Below are positions 9,954-21,236 of a DNA stretch of 64,000 nucleotides, piece by piece. Origin of the DNA: Thysanoteuthis rhombus (taxonomy: Eukaryota; Mollusca; Cephalopoda; Oegopsida; Thysanoteuthidae); the NCBI GenBank assembly GCA_963457665.1, contig OY735227.1:47349914-47413913 (forward strand), read 5' to 3'. Every line of letters begins with the position of its first letter. Position 1 is the first letter of the stretch. The translations under genes were made by a program, and so were the position numbers. The notes below the pieces were generated by a model. It was not told the origin of the DNA. It worked only from the letters and a program-made list of their open reading frames with translations, and made no database searches.

Positions 9954-10957
9954 TATGTGTGTATGAATTACAATAAAGAAAGTATGAAGTATAAACTCCT
10001 ATAATGAAAGTGTGTAGGTACAAACCTCTATAAGGAAAGTATGCATGTAAAAACTCCTATAATGACGGCATTTAGGTACATACTCCTATAGGAAAAGTAT
10101 GAAGGTATGTACTCCTATAATAAAAGTCTATTGGTATAAACTCTTGTAATTAAAGTAGGCACGTATATTGTCTTATGATGGAATTATGTAGTTATTTACT
10201 CCCTTGATAAGTATATAGGTATGAACTCAGAACATGAAAGTATGTAGGTATAAATTCAAATAACGAAAGAATGTAGGTATAAATTCTTATAATGAAAGTA
10301 TCTATATATTCCTATGATGAATATATGTATATACACTTACAATAAAAGTACGTAGGTATATACTCTCATAATGAAAATATGTGGGTATATACTCTTATCA
10401 TTAGAGTATGCTTGTATGAATTTCTGCAATGACACTATGAACGTGTATACTCGTAAAATGAAAGTATATTGCTACAAACTCCAATAATGAAATTTGTAGG
10501 TATAAACTCCTATAATAACAGTATGGAGGTGTATTCCAATAATGAGAGTGCGTACATATATATTCCTATAATTAATGTATGTAGAGATAAACTCCTGTAT
10601 TGGAGGCACGTACGCATGAACTCCGATAATGAAAATATTTACGTATATACTCCTATAATGAAAATCTGTAGGTATGATAACCCATGATGACAGTATATAG
10701 GTATAAACTCTTATAGTAAAATTATGTAGGTATGAACTCTTGTGATGAAAGTATGTCGGTATATACTCCCATAATGAAAGTATATAGGTATAAATCTTCT
10801 AATGACATCATGTAGGTATATACTCCTATAATGAATGTCCGTAGGTATAAACTCTTACAATGAAACTATGAAGGTATAAAGTCTTCTAAAGACAGTATGC
10901 TGGTATATACTCCTATAATGAATGTCTGTAGGTACATATTCCACAATAAAAGCATAA

Positions 10958-11726
10958 AAGTAACTTAGAAAAAAAGACTGTTCCCAAAGCCCTGCATAAT
11001 CTTAGTTTCATTAATATTCGCTTTGGTCCCCACAAAAGAGAAAAAATAATCCGGTCTGCCCCTATGAAAAATTTTAAAATATAAGATCATTTATTTAATT
11101 TTGTGCGTGTACCAACATCCACAAATCTCCTTACATAAAGCCAATACATTTGAGAGAAGAAATAGTTAGTAACGAATTGTTAATAAAGTGATTGTCAGTT
11201 CCAAATCACAGATTGAAGAATAAATGTGAACATAATTTTGGTTATTAAACTGGAGAGCTTTTGATATTCAGATTATGATACAATAAAAAGAAAAAATACA
11301 ATACTTGGTGTATAAGTTTTGCAATTATTTAAAATAGTTCTGCCTGCTTTTTGAAAAATTGAAAAATAATATTTCACTTAAACTGAATGAAAAAAAATTT
11401 TGATACTTCATTCCCCCCCCAAAAAAAACAACCGAACAAACAAAAAGCAAAATATTCATCACCTGTTGTTATTTTATCGGATATTTTATTCTATTTGAAC
11501 GATTAAGATAAAGAATCTTGAACCTGACAGCTTTTAGTGAACTGACCGCTACAAAAACTGCGAGTAATTTCTTTTTTATAAATTAAAATAAAAGAAAACA
11601 GTCATCTAATCTATTGCAGGAAATATGCAATATTGAAACGTAAGCTGAATTCTTTCGCTCTAGGGTTCCCATCTTGGCCTAACATATCCCATTACAACCT
11701 GTTTGCGATATGAGAATTCAACTTAG
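10958..11726. other. Unassigned AT-rich sequence
   Basis: No gene or repeat family recognised. Several A-runs and one C8 run near 11414 are present. Confidence 0.5.
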
Positions 11727-11900
11727 AGGCGGCAAGCACCGAAAGTGGCTTCATTCACTTTGCTCTAGTAAGAGAGAAAGATGGGTTCATGCCATTGCCA
11801 TTAATATGAAGTGAACACTAACTGTGAAAGCCAGAGTTTGAACTCTGCTCTCCTAATCTATTCCTCCGAGTCGTTATCCGTTCGGCCACTCCGCGCCTAA
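11727..11900 (-). mobile_element. tRNA-related SINE, family 1
   Basis: On the minus strand a tRNA-like head gives an A-box-like GTGGCCGAACGG and a B-box-like GAGTTCAAACTCT about 45 bp later. A tRNA-unrelated body follows, ending in the conserved GCCACTTTCGGTGCTTGCC. The same head and tail recur at 18605-18803, and the tail recurs at 60655-60800 and 62955-63112. Such elements are transcribed by RNA polymerase III and moved by LINE enzymes. Head resemblance is to Leu/Ser-type tRNAs, judged by eye. Confidence 0.75.
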
Positions 11901-12362
11901 TTTTAGGAAAACAATGTAAAATGTTGATTGAAAACAAGAACTTGAGAAAATAAAAAGAAATTATGGAAAATATTTGAATATCTGACTGTTTTTTGTTTGA
12001 AGTTGTTTTGTTTTTGACAATGTTTATCAAGGAGAGTTTTCCTGGTTTCATACAAGTTTTTCCACTTTTCTCCAAAATAAAAAAAAATATTTACAGTGTT
12101 ATTTAACAAATTTCAACAAAGTCAACAGAATTGCACGTTTATTTTCTTGTTTCGTTTTTAGGTATTTTTTCTGGATTCTCGCACATAAAAAGGGGAAAAA
12201 ATCCTCAATCTCCATCCCACACCTCACAGTAAAACAAACAAGAGAAAAGAAGATGGAGAAAAACATTTTGTCAAATAAAAGAAAAAATGCCACACTTGCC
12301 TGTGATTTCAATGTGGTTAATTAGAAGGCAAAAATATCCTAAAATATAATTTTTACCCCACT

Positions 12363-12404
<42 letters not shown>

Positions 12405-12682
12405 GCACGCACGTACACCTAAAAAATTCAATAATGCAAGATTTAAGAAAAACAGGAGCCAAATCATACCAGATTTTTGGCTCAGGAACATAAAAAAGCG
12501 TAGAATTAATTCCGATTACAAATAAAATTGCAAACAATATTTGACTTTAAAAAAGTCTCAATGGAACAATGCGACCATTAAGAGAGAAAACAAAGTTGAA
12601 CTTAATGAAAAATTCTCAAATTCACAAATACATTAAACTAACTTTCATTCAGATAACACTTTTCTACGTTTTCTTGTTTCAG
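11901..12682. other. Unassigned sequence with one CA microsatellite
   Basis: A (CA)n tract with GCAC end lies at 12363-12414. No gene seen elsewhere. Confidence 0.6.
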
Positions 12683-12926
12683 GGTAATAAGTGTTATTTT
12701 CTGATTGATTATGTCTGATAAATATAGAAATTACTTTTCGACCATGGACAGAGATAATTTGAAATCTACTTATTCTCGATTCGACAACGGATGAATTTGC
12801 ACATTTTAATCACATTAAAAAATGTGTATTTCACTATCCTGGTGCAAAAACAACGTTTGAAAGGAATAATAGTCATTTCTTAATACTTTCTACGGGTAAT
12901 CAATAGAAAAATAACACTCACTACTC
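12683..12926. mobile_element. MITE family M1, copy 1
   Basis: Terminal inverted repeats: the left arm contains GGTAATAAGTGTTATTTTCT, and the reverse complement of the right end (12875-12926) contains GTAGTGAGTGTTATTTTTCT. Similarity continues about 45 bp inward on both sides. Similar elements lie at 14940-15238 and, more decayed, at 49693-49900 and 50612-50780. No coding capacity, so non-autonomous. Confidence 0.7.
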
Positions 12927-13345
12927 GTAATAAACACTTCACGTCGTAATAAACAGCATTGATTACTTAGCTGGAGACAAGATTTAAGGTTCAAATATAT
13001 GAGCCGGGTTGATCTATTCATTTCCTTTCTCTTGCAGATAAGCCAGTCAGGAGATGGGCCTCTCGGTTTGCGTTATTTAGCGAAGTGACTTTAGAGGATT
13101 ACTGGGATCGCTACAACAGGCTCTCTACATTAGCTGTTTACGGCATCTGGTGTACCCAATTGGTCATCAATCTATGTATTATATTAGGCTCGAAATTCCT
13201 TATCTTCGGCGATCGTACGGGAACCAGTGAGTTCGACATGATCCGGCTGTAACAGCCGTGTGGGCGAAACAAATATACAGAAGATTTGTACTGGTGCCTC
13301 GCCGTTCATTAGTGGATAGTCCACTACTCTCACATTCTGTTTTTA
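12927..13345. other. Unassigned sequence
   Basis: A locally GC-richer patch (about 13190-13320) shares a short segment with 6235-6260. Nothing coding is recognised. Confidence 0.45.
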
Positions 13346-13600
13346 TTGTATTAAATTCTATTCTCACTAGGTGCCCCACTATTGTGGCATTGTGCTAGTA
13401 GAGATTGAACTTTGCAAATATATAGAATAATGTTTAGCATACTACACTCACAGACCATTAAAGTCTTTTAGTACCCAACTAGTGTGGTCTTGTACCAGTT
13501 GAATTTTGTACCCTTAGTTGAGCTTAGGAAATACCTATATATGAATGACACAGACCAGAGCCTCACTACAGTGGCTTTGTATCACTTCAAGTTAACCCAG
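13346..13600. repeat. Weak ~95-120-bp tandem repeat, about three units
   Basis: Units around 13365, 13470 and 13560 share an ACTA-TGTGGC-TTGTA pattern followed by a shared ACAGACCA stretch in the first two. Divergence is high. The 98-aa frame at 13484-13780 overlaps it and resembles no family I know. Confidence 0.4.
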
Positions 13601-14234
13601 GTAAATACACATACATTGGTGCCCATCCAAGACTCAGTTATTGAACATCTGACTCCGGACTCACTCGATTTCCAAATTCAAAGCTGTTCCAATGCCTGTG
13701 TTAGGTATGTTTCTGAGATGAATCTCAGATTATCTCCCTTTCTGGACAAATCTAGCAACTCTAACACAGACTTTGAATAGCAATCTGGGAAAGTTCAGGG
13801 TCGGGAGGAATAACGTAAGCCTGTGATGGGACTGTAGCTAATGTTATTAACGGGGCCATGAAGTTTGAAAAAATACGCATAAGTATTAAAACAGTTTATG
13901 TTTTTACTTGGAAAGTGATGCTATTTCTAAAAAAAATTGTTCACAGCCAGATAATACGCCGAACATGTCTGACATTTCTGTTACAATATTAATTTCCGTC
14001 TCCATTTTGACTTTTGTGCAGCTGCTATGACTTCAGTTTTGAATACGTTCATACCTATGTGCCATAAATTACATAATTACTACACTCCATTAATGTGTTC
14101 AAATGATAACCCCTATTAAAGGTGATAATTTGCAAAAATCGCTAACCTTGAAAACGCAATTGTTTATAAAAGTTGAAGGCAATATAGAACGATAGAAATA
14201 GAAACAATCATCAAATATTCGGATCCATCAATCA
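13601..14234. other. Unassigned sequence
   Basis: No gene or clear repeat. Confidence 0.45.
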
Positions 14235-14450
14235 ACACTGTCACGAAAAGTGTCAACATAAGTTTCATCTGGCTGACTATGTATGGGTCACGTATACAGA
14301 CAACACCAATGAAGCTAGAGGGCTGAAAATCTAAACATTTACTCCGTATCATGTCTAGGGAAAACGATGATTTTTTTGTTCAATTCTCTGCCAAAATAGT
14401 TTTTGTGGACGTTGCTCACGTTACGATTTCTATTGAGTGAGTAACTAGAC
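14235..14450 (+). repeat. Interspersed repeat family X, copy 1
   Basis: Contains GGCTGACTATGTATGGGTCA, then GGGCTGAAAATCTAAACATT and a terminal GTTACGATTTCTATTGAGT. The same order occurs at 20060-20455, 28130-28530 and 42101-42550. The terminal block also resembles the sequence after the Tc1-like transposase relic (about 25770-25790), so this may be a non-autonomous Tc1/mariner relative. Confidence 0.6.
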
Positions 14451-14939
14451 CTATTCTTGTATTCACAGATTTTGCGACAATGTTCATGGACCTCGAAATG
14501 AAAGAGTCATTCAATGGTGCAAGATTTGTATTAACCAAATGACAATGTCATGGTGACACATCATCCTATCAGAAACGATGTGCACCCTTCACTTTTTAGC
14601 ACTTAGCTTGTTCCGACAAACTATGGACTCCCATCAATGAATTTAAATGGAATAAGTGTCGGGGAAAGTAGTAGGTATTTGAGATAGATTATCAGCTAGG
14701 TAGATAGATAGAGAGATATGATAAGACTCAGATAAATGAAAAATATCAATTTTTTTTTACAAATTCTGTTGCAAAAATGAATAAATGAGCGAGATGATCA
14801 ACGTAAAATGATTCTTTTTCCTTCATTCAGTTCCATTCATGATTTTAGTAAAATAGGAACCTTAGATAGATAGACGGATAGAATTGGGAGAAAAAGAGAC
14901 AATGAAAAAATATATATCACTTCAAAGACCAAACAACAG

Positions 14940-15238
14940 TGTGCAACATATTTTTACTTTTTTGTTCCTGGGTAGTAAGTGTTATTTTCTAATGGCTTGT
15001 GTGTGAAAAGTATAGAAACTATGTATTATTAATTGCAAACCCTGCTTTTACAACAGGACAGTGATAATTTGAAATCTGCCTATTCCCAATTGGTCAACGG
15101 TCAACTTTGTGCATTTTCATTTACAAAAAAAACAAACTAAAGCAAAGTTTGAAAGGAATAATAACCAAACCTTTTACAAATAAGAAATAAGCAAATAACA
15201 CTTGCATCCAATGAAGAAAAATTGCGTTGCACGGTGCA
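14940..15238. mobile_element. MITE family M1, copy 2 (most complete)
   Basis: Left end GTGCAACATATTTTTAC through TTGTTCCTGGGTAGTAAGTG; the reverse complement of the right end reads GCACCGTGCAACGCAATTTT and then GGATGCAAGTGTTATTTGC. The inverted repeats are about 55 bp per side and imperfect. Internal sequence is AT-rich and non-coding. It is about 300 bp long. Confidence 0.72.
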
Positions 15239-15578
15239 ATTGCTTCCCCTGTAAATGGTTCTGATGATCATTGCCAGGTTGTCGTGACAAATGAGCCTGT
15301 TCTGATTTGAAATTAGCTGCTCATTGTCCATACGTAGCGAGCAGAGACCACCCCGTACCATCTAAAGTGCTGGATCAAACAGGGTTCTAGGTTTTTATAG
15401 CCCGCCATGTGCGCTGCACTAGTGATCTTTGGAATCTGAAAGTCTTTTAGTTTTACAGTGGCGCCAGGAAAATAACTTTTAAAATCTCGGTGGATAATTC
15501 ATTTGTCTCCGAAAATAGTAAGAAGCATCAGTAGGCAGGATACGAACATATATCTACACATGAATACTAGCCTGTGAG

Positions 15579-15632
<54 letters not shown>

Positions 15633-15699
15633 TATAAATCAGCATATTAATGTTACTATGTAAATCAACGTATCATTAACAGCTGCTTGTTTATACACC
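15239..15699. other. Unassigned sequence with (TA)n(GA)n microsatellite
   Basis: A (TA)n then (GA)n tract is at 15580-15628. The segment 15240-15440 is GC-richer but has no recognisable product. Confidence 0.55.
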
Positions 15700-15719
15700 C
15701 CCCCCACACACACACACAC

Positions 15720-15811
<92 letters not shown>
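15700..15811. repeat. Homopolymer C, (CA)n, (TA)n compound microsatellite
   Basis: C8, then ACAC, then about 90 bp of nearly pure TA. Frames made of IYIY or HTHT in this tract are artefacts. Confidence 0.95.
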
Positions 15812-15815
<4 letters not shown>

Positions 15816-16674
15816 TGGGGGTGACAGAGAAAGTAAATATAAATACAGGAACATAGATGCTAACAGATTAAGTTTGCTAGTTAGCTAGCAAGAAAGATAC
15901 GTAGATATATGAACAAATAAATAAACATACAGTAGAGATTGAAATATAAAGATTGATAGATATAGACACGTTGAGACAGACCTGATCTATACATAGATTT
16001 ATACAGAAAGGTTGTATCTGTGTGAGTGTGTGCATGTGCGTATTTGCACGTGCTTTGGCTCTGTTCGAAGTCAATCCAACAGTGATCATTTCGAGCCCAT
16101 CTAAGCAGCTTATTTGCCGTTCATCGGTCCGTACAAAAGATTGGCTGTAGTGCGCTTCGGTGGTCGTTGGCAATTTTCAGTGCGAAGCAAGTATGAAGGG
16201 TGCAGGACTACGAGTAGTAGCACAACGACCTTGACAGTTTTTGCCTGACCTTCCTTTATTTTTGGTCTTTCCAAAAGCCCACCATCTGCAGCTGATTCGA
16301 CAACCATTCCCCGAAACATACAGCCAGGGAAAAAAGTATCGGATACATTTCAAAAAGGTAATTTGAACATCTCAAGTACTGCGTCAAAATTGTCAGAATT
16401 TGGACCAAAGATCAAAAGATTCTTGAAGATATTATGTTGACAGGTAGACCAACGTGATCAAATACATATACTCTTCTAGTTCCGTTGGCAGATGTATAAT
16501 AAGTTAAGAGCCAAATTTTTGTGAATTTATTATTCACTAATCTAGATATAGTCATTGTGCACATTGAGTAAATATGAATTTAAAAAGAGAAAACGTTGGG
16601 GGAGATGTACAGGAGAAAAATGTTTGCCATGCGAGTAAAGAATATTCTAGAATCTCGCAGTCATACGGGGGGGG
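15812..16674. other. Unassigned sequence
   Basis: A GC-richer island at about 16050-16330 includes a minus-strand frame of 69 aa with no recognisable similarity. Nothing else seen. Confidence 0.45.
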
Positions 16675-16830
16675 GGTGTTACACTTCTTTTAGACATGGA
16701 GTGTTGTACTTCTTTTAGACATGGAGTGTTGTACTTCTTTTAGATCTAAGGTGTTGTACTTCTTTTAGATCTAAGGTGTTGTACTTCTTTTAGTTCTAAG
16801 GTGTTGTACTTCTTTTAGACAGATCGTGTA
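16675..16830 (+). repeat. 25-bp minisatellite, six units
   Basis: Unit GTGTTGTACTTCTTTTAG plus a variable end (ACATGGA in early units, ATCTAAG later), repeated six times head to tail after a G9 run. The subtype order suggests stepwise amplification. Confidence 0.92.
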
Positions 16831-17089
16831 GTTCAGTTTTGGCACATTTGTTCCTTCCATCATTGGCTGATTTATTTCGTCATTCATCTTGACTCATCCT
16901 CTTGTTTTTTAGCCAGATTTAGAGCCTCGTTTTCTGCTTCATTCAACCACGAACTCTGCTTTGTCTCCTTCTTCTACTCCCTTTCCATCTCCCCGGTCTC
17001 GCTGCATAAGCATTTGTTTATGAGTTGAGGTATATTTTTAACATTAACATGATTTCACTTACTGTATTATATTACATTCATACATACCT
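16831..17089. other. Unassigned sequence
   Basis: Pyrimidine-rich, no gene. Confidence 0.5.
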
Positions 17090-17111
17090 ATATATATATA
17101 TATATATATAC

Positions 17112-17145
<34 letters not shown>

Positions 17146-17197
17146 ATTCATATATGTGTGTGCATGTGTGTGTGTGTGTGTGTGTGTGTACGTGTGT
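17090..17197. repeat. (TA)n(TG)n compound microsatellite
   Basis: TA repeats pass into TG repeats in two blocks; frames of VCVC/YIYI are artefacts. Confidence 0.93.
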
Positions 17198-17399
17198 CCG
17201 TTTGTGTGCTTGCTTCAATGAAAGAGGGAAAAAAGAAAGATGGCTTTGCAAGCATGGGTGAGAACGTTAATGAAGGAGTGGGAGAAAAGAGAGGCGTGGC
17301 TGACTGATATTTTCCCGATTGTCTGCTAGTCCTATTACCGAGGGAATGGGCAAAAAGCAGACTGGCTGTATTGGCATTTTTACCAATTAATGTGCTTGA

Positions 17400-17900
17400 T
17401 TTTATTCCAATAAATTCCTACAAAAGTCTATGATAGCCGATTATATCTAATAATATGATGAGCGTGATGAAAGTAATTCGTTTTAAATTCTTAGTATGTA
17501 GTTATTTTTTTTTTTTTTGATAAGTCAAATGGGAATAAAAGAATCTCGCTGATTTTAGTCATTTTTAAGACAGATTTAGCTATCAAATGCCAACCATGAC
17601 ACTGGATTCCGAAAAATTCGTTTCAGTCGAGTATGAAAAATAAATAAAATAGATTATAATCAATTAACAGAAAATAATTGTTCCAGCTTTCAATCCATGA
17701 CATCCTTTTTTCCTCCGTGGAATTTGTCAGTTTTCAAAACAAACTCCCATTTTCATCGTTAAAGTTATTAATTGTCAATGTTTTTCTGTTTTCGGTTACG
17801 ATTTGATTAATCAAATGTAGTTCAGATTCATAATGTTTACAAGGTTACTATATAAAAATCATCAAGTCAACAGCCGTATCTTTTCCAGTAACCCTATTTA
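17400..17900 (+). repeat. Interspersed repeat family Y, copy 1
   Basis: Blocks CTATGATAGCCGATTATAT, then AAATTCTTAGTATGTAGTTA, TGATAAGT and later TTCGGTTACGATTTGAT recur in the same order and spacing at 55150-55560. No coding capacity and no clear ends. Confidence 0.6.
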
Positions 17901-18604
17901 AGCATAAACTTGGAAAGATTTTTTTTTTTCTATAATCTGAATTTGACCACGATTTCCTGAAAGATAACAAATCGTACTTGGCTTCATTGGATTTCATATT
18001 ACCCAAATCTCAAACTTCCGTTTTCAATAGCTGCGTGGACTACTTTGACCTGTCTGGGATGCGTGTGGGCCAGTGCGGATCTGCCCGAAGTCCCGATTGT
18101 GCCAAGTAAGAAGTCATATATTGAAGAACATTTCCGTTCATGAGAGGTGTCACCCTGTGTGACTGTCGTCTGTCACGCCATGAAAACCACCAAAACATGA
18201 ATGCAGTCCAACCAAATTTATACATACTCAACGGAAAAGTTTTGAAATTGAAAGTTTTCGGAATTTTCAAAAGGGTTTTAGAGGGAAGTTCTATCTACAA
18301 TATAACTGCAGTGTCAAAGTGGAACCTAACCTCTGTGAAGGGTCCAAAGTGAATGGACACTTGCTCACCCCTTCAAGTATTCAAAAGTGAGGGTGGGAAC
18401 AAGGCCAATAGTGAACAAGAGGCCTTTTCACTTCTATCTATCTATCCCATCCTCTTGTCTATCTATCTATTTATCTACCCGTCTGTTCAGATAGACAAGC
18501 AAGTGAGTAAAGAATTATTAGTGAGTAGTGCCCTTACACTGATTTCGACTTCAGTCGTTTGTGCTCGTGTTCCACATATCACATTACCACTAACTCGGTC
18601 TGTT
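17901..18604. other. Unassigned sequence with CTAT microsatellite
   Basis: Short (CTAT)n runs at 18430-18475. A minus-strand 76-aa frame at 18040-18270 has no recognisable family. A CTATCTACAATATAACTGCA segment near 18290 resembles 55835-55860. Confidence 0.5.
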
Positions 18605-18803
18605 CGATAGACTAAGGGGCGACAAGCACCCGAAGTGGCGTCACTTCAACATGCATTATTTCACCTAGAGCTAGGGAGATAGAGGAATTGGTGCCTTTCC
18701 CAATGACTTTAGTACGATGCAGACATAAACCGTCCCAGCCGGAATTTGAACTCAACTGGCCAAGTTCATTTCTAAGCTGTTACCAGCTCGGCCATCCCTG
18801 GCT
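18605..18803 (-). mobile_element. tRNA-related SINE, family 1
   Basis: Minus strand: A-box-like GATGGCCGAGCTGG, B-box-like GAGTTCAAATTCC, body, and 3' end GACGCCACTTCGGGTGCTTG. Nearly full length, with the same layout as 11727-11900. Confidence 0.78.
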
Positions 18804-19372
18804 AAAGGTGTTCATTTAAGACTCGATCTTCTTGGACTATATCTACCCATCAGATTCCCATCAAAGAGTTCGGATAAGTAAGACGGCGTTTTTGGTTCTT
18901 CAGTGAAACAGACCAACACCTCCATACTCTTACCCATCCAGACATATTGTGTAAACGATTCAAAGCCAACCATTTTTATCATCGTCTGCGCATGCGTAAT
19001 TCGTGCATTTATCCTAGTGGGTGTGGATCTATTCGATGGACTGAGGCGTAGTTCAGGGAGTGGGAGGCCCTTTGAAAACGCCCTTTATAGAGGAGTCCCC
19101 CAAAGCTTTATAAAAAAACACTCATTCACTGCATTTCTCAGCGTTTCTACTCCCAATATACGATAATGATATATTAGAACATATATGAATTGCATGAATA
19201 ATAATTCAACTTTGGGATCGTTTTCCACAAATCATTTCTTCTTTGATTTATCCCAGTTGCAATGACAGTTCACTATACCTAACAAAACGAAAAAAAAAAT
19301 GATTAAAGTTTAACATAAGAAAACTGAAGTAGAAGTGTTACAGAGATTTAAAAATGGACGATGAGGTGTAGA
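18804..19372. other. Unassigned sequence
   Basis: A plus-strand frame (18903-19166, 87 aa) has no recognisable similarity. No other structure is seen. Confidence 0.45.
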
Positions 19373-19374
19373 TA

Positions 19375-19605
19375 CAGGCTTCCCTCATTATAACACGGTT
19401 CATTTTAGCTCAGTTCTCAATATATATGTCGATGGACACTGGACCCAAACATATCAATGTAGCTCCAAAATAGTTAGATTCAATCCTAAAATAGGTAGAT
19501 TTATCCCCTAAATAGTGAAATCAGCAATCCCGACTATTGCAGCTCGGTTTCAATACAGTTGGCTACCTAAGATCCCAACAATCGTATTTTAACGTAGGAC
19601 GCCTG
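19375..19605. mobile_element. pogo/Tigger-like MITE with TA target duplication
   Basis: A 231-bp element starting CAGGCTTCCCTCATTATAAC and ending so that its reverse complement starts CAGGCGTCCTACGTTAAAAT. It is flanked by TA on both sides (19373-19374 and 19606-19607). CAGG-type inverted termini with TA duplications are typical of the pogo/Tigger branch of Tc1/mariner. The interior is non-coding. Confidence 0.78.
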
Positions 19606-19607
19606 TA

Positions 19608-20059
19608 TTGAAAGCACCCAGTAATCAATAACCGTAGAAACAACGAACTGTAATGCCGAGAGAATTCAAAGATAAATTTATCCGTTACAAAAAACCTAAA
19701 GTGGCGTTAATTTGACTTGGCACTGAAGCATAAGGGACAAGATTTTTTTTGCGACGATGAATCTACCCAAAGAACTTCATTCCTGTTTATATATTGATCC
19801 TATGGTAATATTGGTTTTACTTTACGTTGTCGTACCCTCCCCTAAAAAATTATCAACAACGTTAAGTGAGGATAAACTGTATTTCATCAGTGTTAGATTT
19901 TTCCCAGATGATTACAACCCAATAGAATTTGATCGTGTGTAGCTGACCTATGATCATATTTCCATATACACACATTATGCAACAAGGTCCGAAAAGAAAT
20001 CATTGTGCACGCAAATAACCTACTCCAATATTTATACTAAAAACCGTCTATAAAAACTG
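19608..20059. other. Unassigned sequence
   Basis: A 61-aa frame at 19757-19942 is not recognisable. No repeats seen. Confidence 0.45.
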
Positions 20060-20455
20060 TCAGGATAGTTTTCATCAGTTTTCAAGTCGGTTTGGCTGGC
20101 TATGTGTGCGCTACGTGTATAAGCCGCAACAACGGAGCTAAAAGGCTGAAATTTAAACATTTACTCATTATCATGTTTAGATATATGGATTTTTTTTCGA
20201 ACTCCTCATCGAAAATAGGCTTTTAGTGGTGGGATCAATTTACAATCTAAGTTCATGCAAATTGGTACCTTATTTTCTGTCCGGCAGCGTTCGTCCTTGC
20301 TCTTGAAAAAATTGGAATTTTCAGTGATTCATTAAAAAGTAATTTATTTATTGATCACCCCTTTTCTCGTGTTTTAATTGATTGCTCTTATACAGCATGC
20401 TGTTAGAAGACGTTGGTCACGTGACGGTTTTCATTGAGTTACTCACCAGATGTGT
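20060..20455 (+). repeat. Interspersed repeat family X, copy 2
   Basis: Carries GTTTGGCTGGCTATGTGTGC, AAGGCTGAAATTTAAACATT, a TTTTTAGTG-type middle and the terminal GACGGTTTTCATTGAGT. It is one of the longer copies (about 400 bp). Confidence 0.65.
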
Positions 20456-20489
20456 TTTTCTATTGTTATCTGGACTGTTTCATGCCAAA

Positions 20490-21236
20490 TATTTCTTTGG
20501 ATGGTTTTATTTAGTCTGGTTGCTCCATTTCTTTCTTTTGTTCTTGGGGGTTTGAGTTTTGCCATGAGGTTTCATATGAGATTTTACAGATGGTTTTCGT
20601 ACTCTTTGGTTTAAACTTCGTAATGACTTCGATTAGAGAGGAAGTAATTTTGTTGTTGAATTTGTTAAAGTTGATGTCGTTCTTTTCTGGTTCAGTAAGA
20701 AGTTCGTATCTGATGTTCAGTTCAAGATTGAGAGTTCTTTCACTACGTCCTGTGGATGCTGTTTGGTGTGGAACATTTTCCTGCGTCCTTTCTTGGTGTT
20801 AAGTTGAGTTTTACATCTTACCATTCTGTGATTGCTACCTACGTTGACTTGATTTAGATCCTGGATATCATTGGCTGTGTCACTTTTGTCTGCTAGAAAG
20901 TAGTCTTTTTCGTTCTTGGTTTCATAGTTTTAGCTCTTCTAAGTCTATTTTCATTGGGTTTTTTATGAAGAAGTTGCTTATAATTTTGAACCTGTTCTCA
21001 GTTGCAGAGTTTACGAGGTTTTCACCTCTTTCGTTCCTTACTTCATATCCAAACTTGCTGACAAAACGTTCATTTTCTTGTCTTACCTGTGCTTTGAAGT
21101 CCCCCGTAGTAACTTTGAAGTATTTTCTGGTATCTTCGAATACGATGTTCAAGTCATCGTAGAAGTTGTCTATTTCCTCTCTGGTTGAATTTAAAGTGGG
21201 AGCGTAGATTTGGATGATTTCGACATTGCAATACAT
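20490..21236 (-). mobile_element. RTE LINE fragment: endonuclease C-terminal half and linker (copy B)
   Basis: Minus strand 21236 to about 20490 encodes the later part of the APE-type endonuclease and the linker towards RT; the RT domain is absent. The linker matches INFNKFNNKITSSLIE to the INELHSKIATSLIE block at 9349-9953. Loss of the 3' half means this is not a simple 5' truncation; a later deletion or breakage is needed. Confidence 0.82.
20922..21236 (-). pseudogene. APE-type endonuclease fragment of RTE LINE
   Basis: A 104-residue frame with the APE-family blocks IIQIYAPTLNSTREEID (residues 7-23), TTGDFKAQVRQ (43-53; GDFNAKVG is usual) and KFGYEVRNERGENLV (61-75). In RTE elements this nuclease nicks target DNA to prime reverse transcription. 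The substitutions at Asn-Ala in GDFNA and the frame end before the catalytic SDHR box suggest inactivity. Confidence 0.85.

Larger units (their letters stand above)
7010..10957. repeat. 29-bp minisatellite array, interrupted by two insertions
   Basis: The array repeats a degenerate ~29-bp unit, with consensus halves GTATGTAGGTATA and AACTCCTATAATGAAA. It occupies 7010-7381, 7626-7962 and 9954-10957, about 1.7 kb net or roughly 58 units. The breaks are a probable solo LTR (7382-7625) and an RTE LINE (7963-9953). Variation between neighbours is high (substitutions, lost half-units), so the array is old. Short frames inside it (for example 10469-10687) are by-products of the repeat. Confidence 0.92.
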
